Below are positions 63,470-64,000 of a stretch of 64,000 nt of DNA, one piece after another. How positions within the stretch are numbered: the stretch's first letter is position 1; every line of letters begins with the position of its first letter. Below the pieces are notes generated by a model. It saw nothing but the letters and a program-made list of their open reading frames with translations, ran no database searches and was not told the DNA's origin. The stretch is from Agrobacterium rubi TR3 = NBRC 13261 (GTDB lineage: Bacteria > Pseudomonadota > Alphaproteobacteria > Rhizobiales > Rhizobiaceae), in contig NZ_BBJU01000013.1 of the NCBI RefSeq assembly GCF_000739935.1, positions 62,001 through 126,000 on the forward strand, read 5' to 3'. A program made the translations under genes and the position numbers.

Positions 63470-64000
63470 TCAGAGCGGCGGCAGGCCGGGACGGTGCAGA
63501 CCGCCGGGCGATAGCGTGAAGATGTCACAGCCCGTTGCTGTAACACCCACCGCATGTTCATATTGTGCAGACAGCGAGCGGTCGCGAGTCACAGCCGTCC
63601 AGCCATCCGACAAGACCTTCACATGCGGCTTGCCGAGATTGATCATCGGCTCGATGGTGAAGATCATGCCTTCGCGCATTTCCGGGCCGTCTGTCTCCTT
63701 GCCATAATGGAGGATGTTCGGTGTATCGTGGAAGAGGCGTCCCACGCCGTGACCACAGAAATCCGTCACCACAGAGCAGCGCTCGGCTTCCGCATAGGCC
63801 TGAATGGCAGCACCGATGGCGCCGGTGCGGGCGCCGGGTCTGACGGCGGCAATGCCGCGCATCAGGCATTCATAGGTCACTTCCAAAAGACGCTCGGAGG
63901 CGCGCTTGATCTGGCCCACCGGATACATACGGCTGGAATCGCCGTACCATCCATCCAGGATATAGGTGACGTCGATGTTGACGATGTCACCTTCGCGCAG
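63470..64000 (-). CDS. map: Methionine aminopeptidase, partial (C-terminal 176 residues)
   Basis: The gene continues beyond the window edge on the minus strand. Visible metal ligands are Asp in [14 protein letters not shown] (two Asp), His in [11 protein letters not shown], and the two Glu in TIEPM and AQYEHAV. It removes N-terminal Met from nascent proteins. The C-terminus [11 protein letters not shown] is typical of alphaproteobacterial type Ia enzymes. radC follows it at 63425, in the same orientation. Confidence 0.95.
   Translation of the reverse strand: MREGDIVNIDVTYILDGWYGDSSRMYPVGQIKRASERLLEVTYECLMRGIAAVRPGARTGAIGAAIQAYAEAERCSVVTDFCGHGVGRLFHDTPNILHYGKETDGPEMREGMIFTIEPMINLGKPHVKVLSDGWTAVTRDRSLSAQYEHAVGVTATGCDIFTLSPGGLHRPGLPPL

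Overview
The window is 64 kb of gene-dense, GC-rich chromosome (about 58-60% GC by eye) from a member of the Rhizobiales, most likely the Agrobacterium/Rhizobium group. The evidence is the purC-purS-purQ...purL order, the class II DAHP synthase, a usg gene, DUF1127 proteins, a recA operator of the GAAC-N7-GTAC type, and the characteristic short palindromic intergenic repeats. Nearly all genes are housekeeping. No prophage, insertion sequence, CRISPR array, rRNA or tRNA gene was recognised.

Layout. 0-8 kb: a membrane-anchored hydrolase, then a leftward purine block (purC, purS, purQ ... purL, bolA) interrupted by a MocR-type regulator, a divergent DUF1127 gene and a small lipoprotein. 8-19 kb, leftward: a PAS-GGDEF-EAL signalling protein, an RBBP9-like hydrolase, purB, rpe, a periplasmic binding protein, a Nudix hydrolase, a DEAD-box helicase, an M23 peptidase and bcp. 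19-28 kb: a giant AsmA/YhdP-like protein, an aspartic protease with a DUF1289 protein, divergent cobS/cobT (lower-ligand steps of cobalamin synthesis), dgkA and a PleC/DivJ-like histidine kinase. 28-34 kb: a secreted nuclease, an Fe-S type uracil-DNA glycosylase, an Lrp regulator, a methyltransferase, usg, and an amino-acid ABC transporter without a local ATPase. 34-47 kb: an OmpA-family protein with a long Pro/Gln/Glu/Arg-rich repeat region, psuG-psuK (pseudouridine breakdown), recA, alaS, gst, icd, a TrmJ-like methyltransferase and murI. 47-64 kb: a second DUF1127 gene, GNAT, LysE and DMT genes, a HerA-like ATPase, terC, rpsD, gph/rpiA, gor, a LysR regulator, class II DAHP synthase, a TadG/TadE-like pair, radC and the end of map.

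The most important observation is in purS. The gene is complete from its GTG start to its TGA stop, but codon 18 reads TAG where the family normally has Gln (CAG). As written, the small subunit of the PurLQS FGAM synthase cannot be made. All other purine genes in the window are intact, so this is either a very recent nonsense mutation or a base error.

Secondary points of interest are the TACAAT/ATTGTA repeat cluster between the MocR gene and its DUF1127 neighbour, a 34-codon small gene with a strong Shine-Dalgarno sequence ahead of the second DUF1127 gene, the repeat-rich OmpA protein, and two families of inverted intergenic repeats. I did not find a convincing new multi-gene system; most of the window is ordinary core genome.
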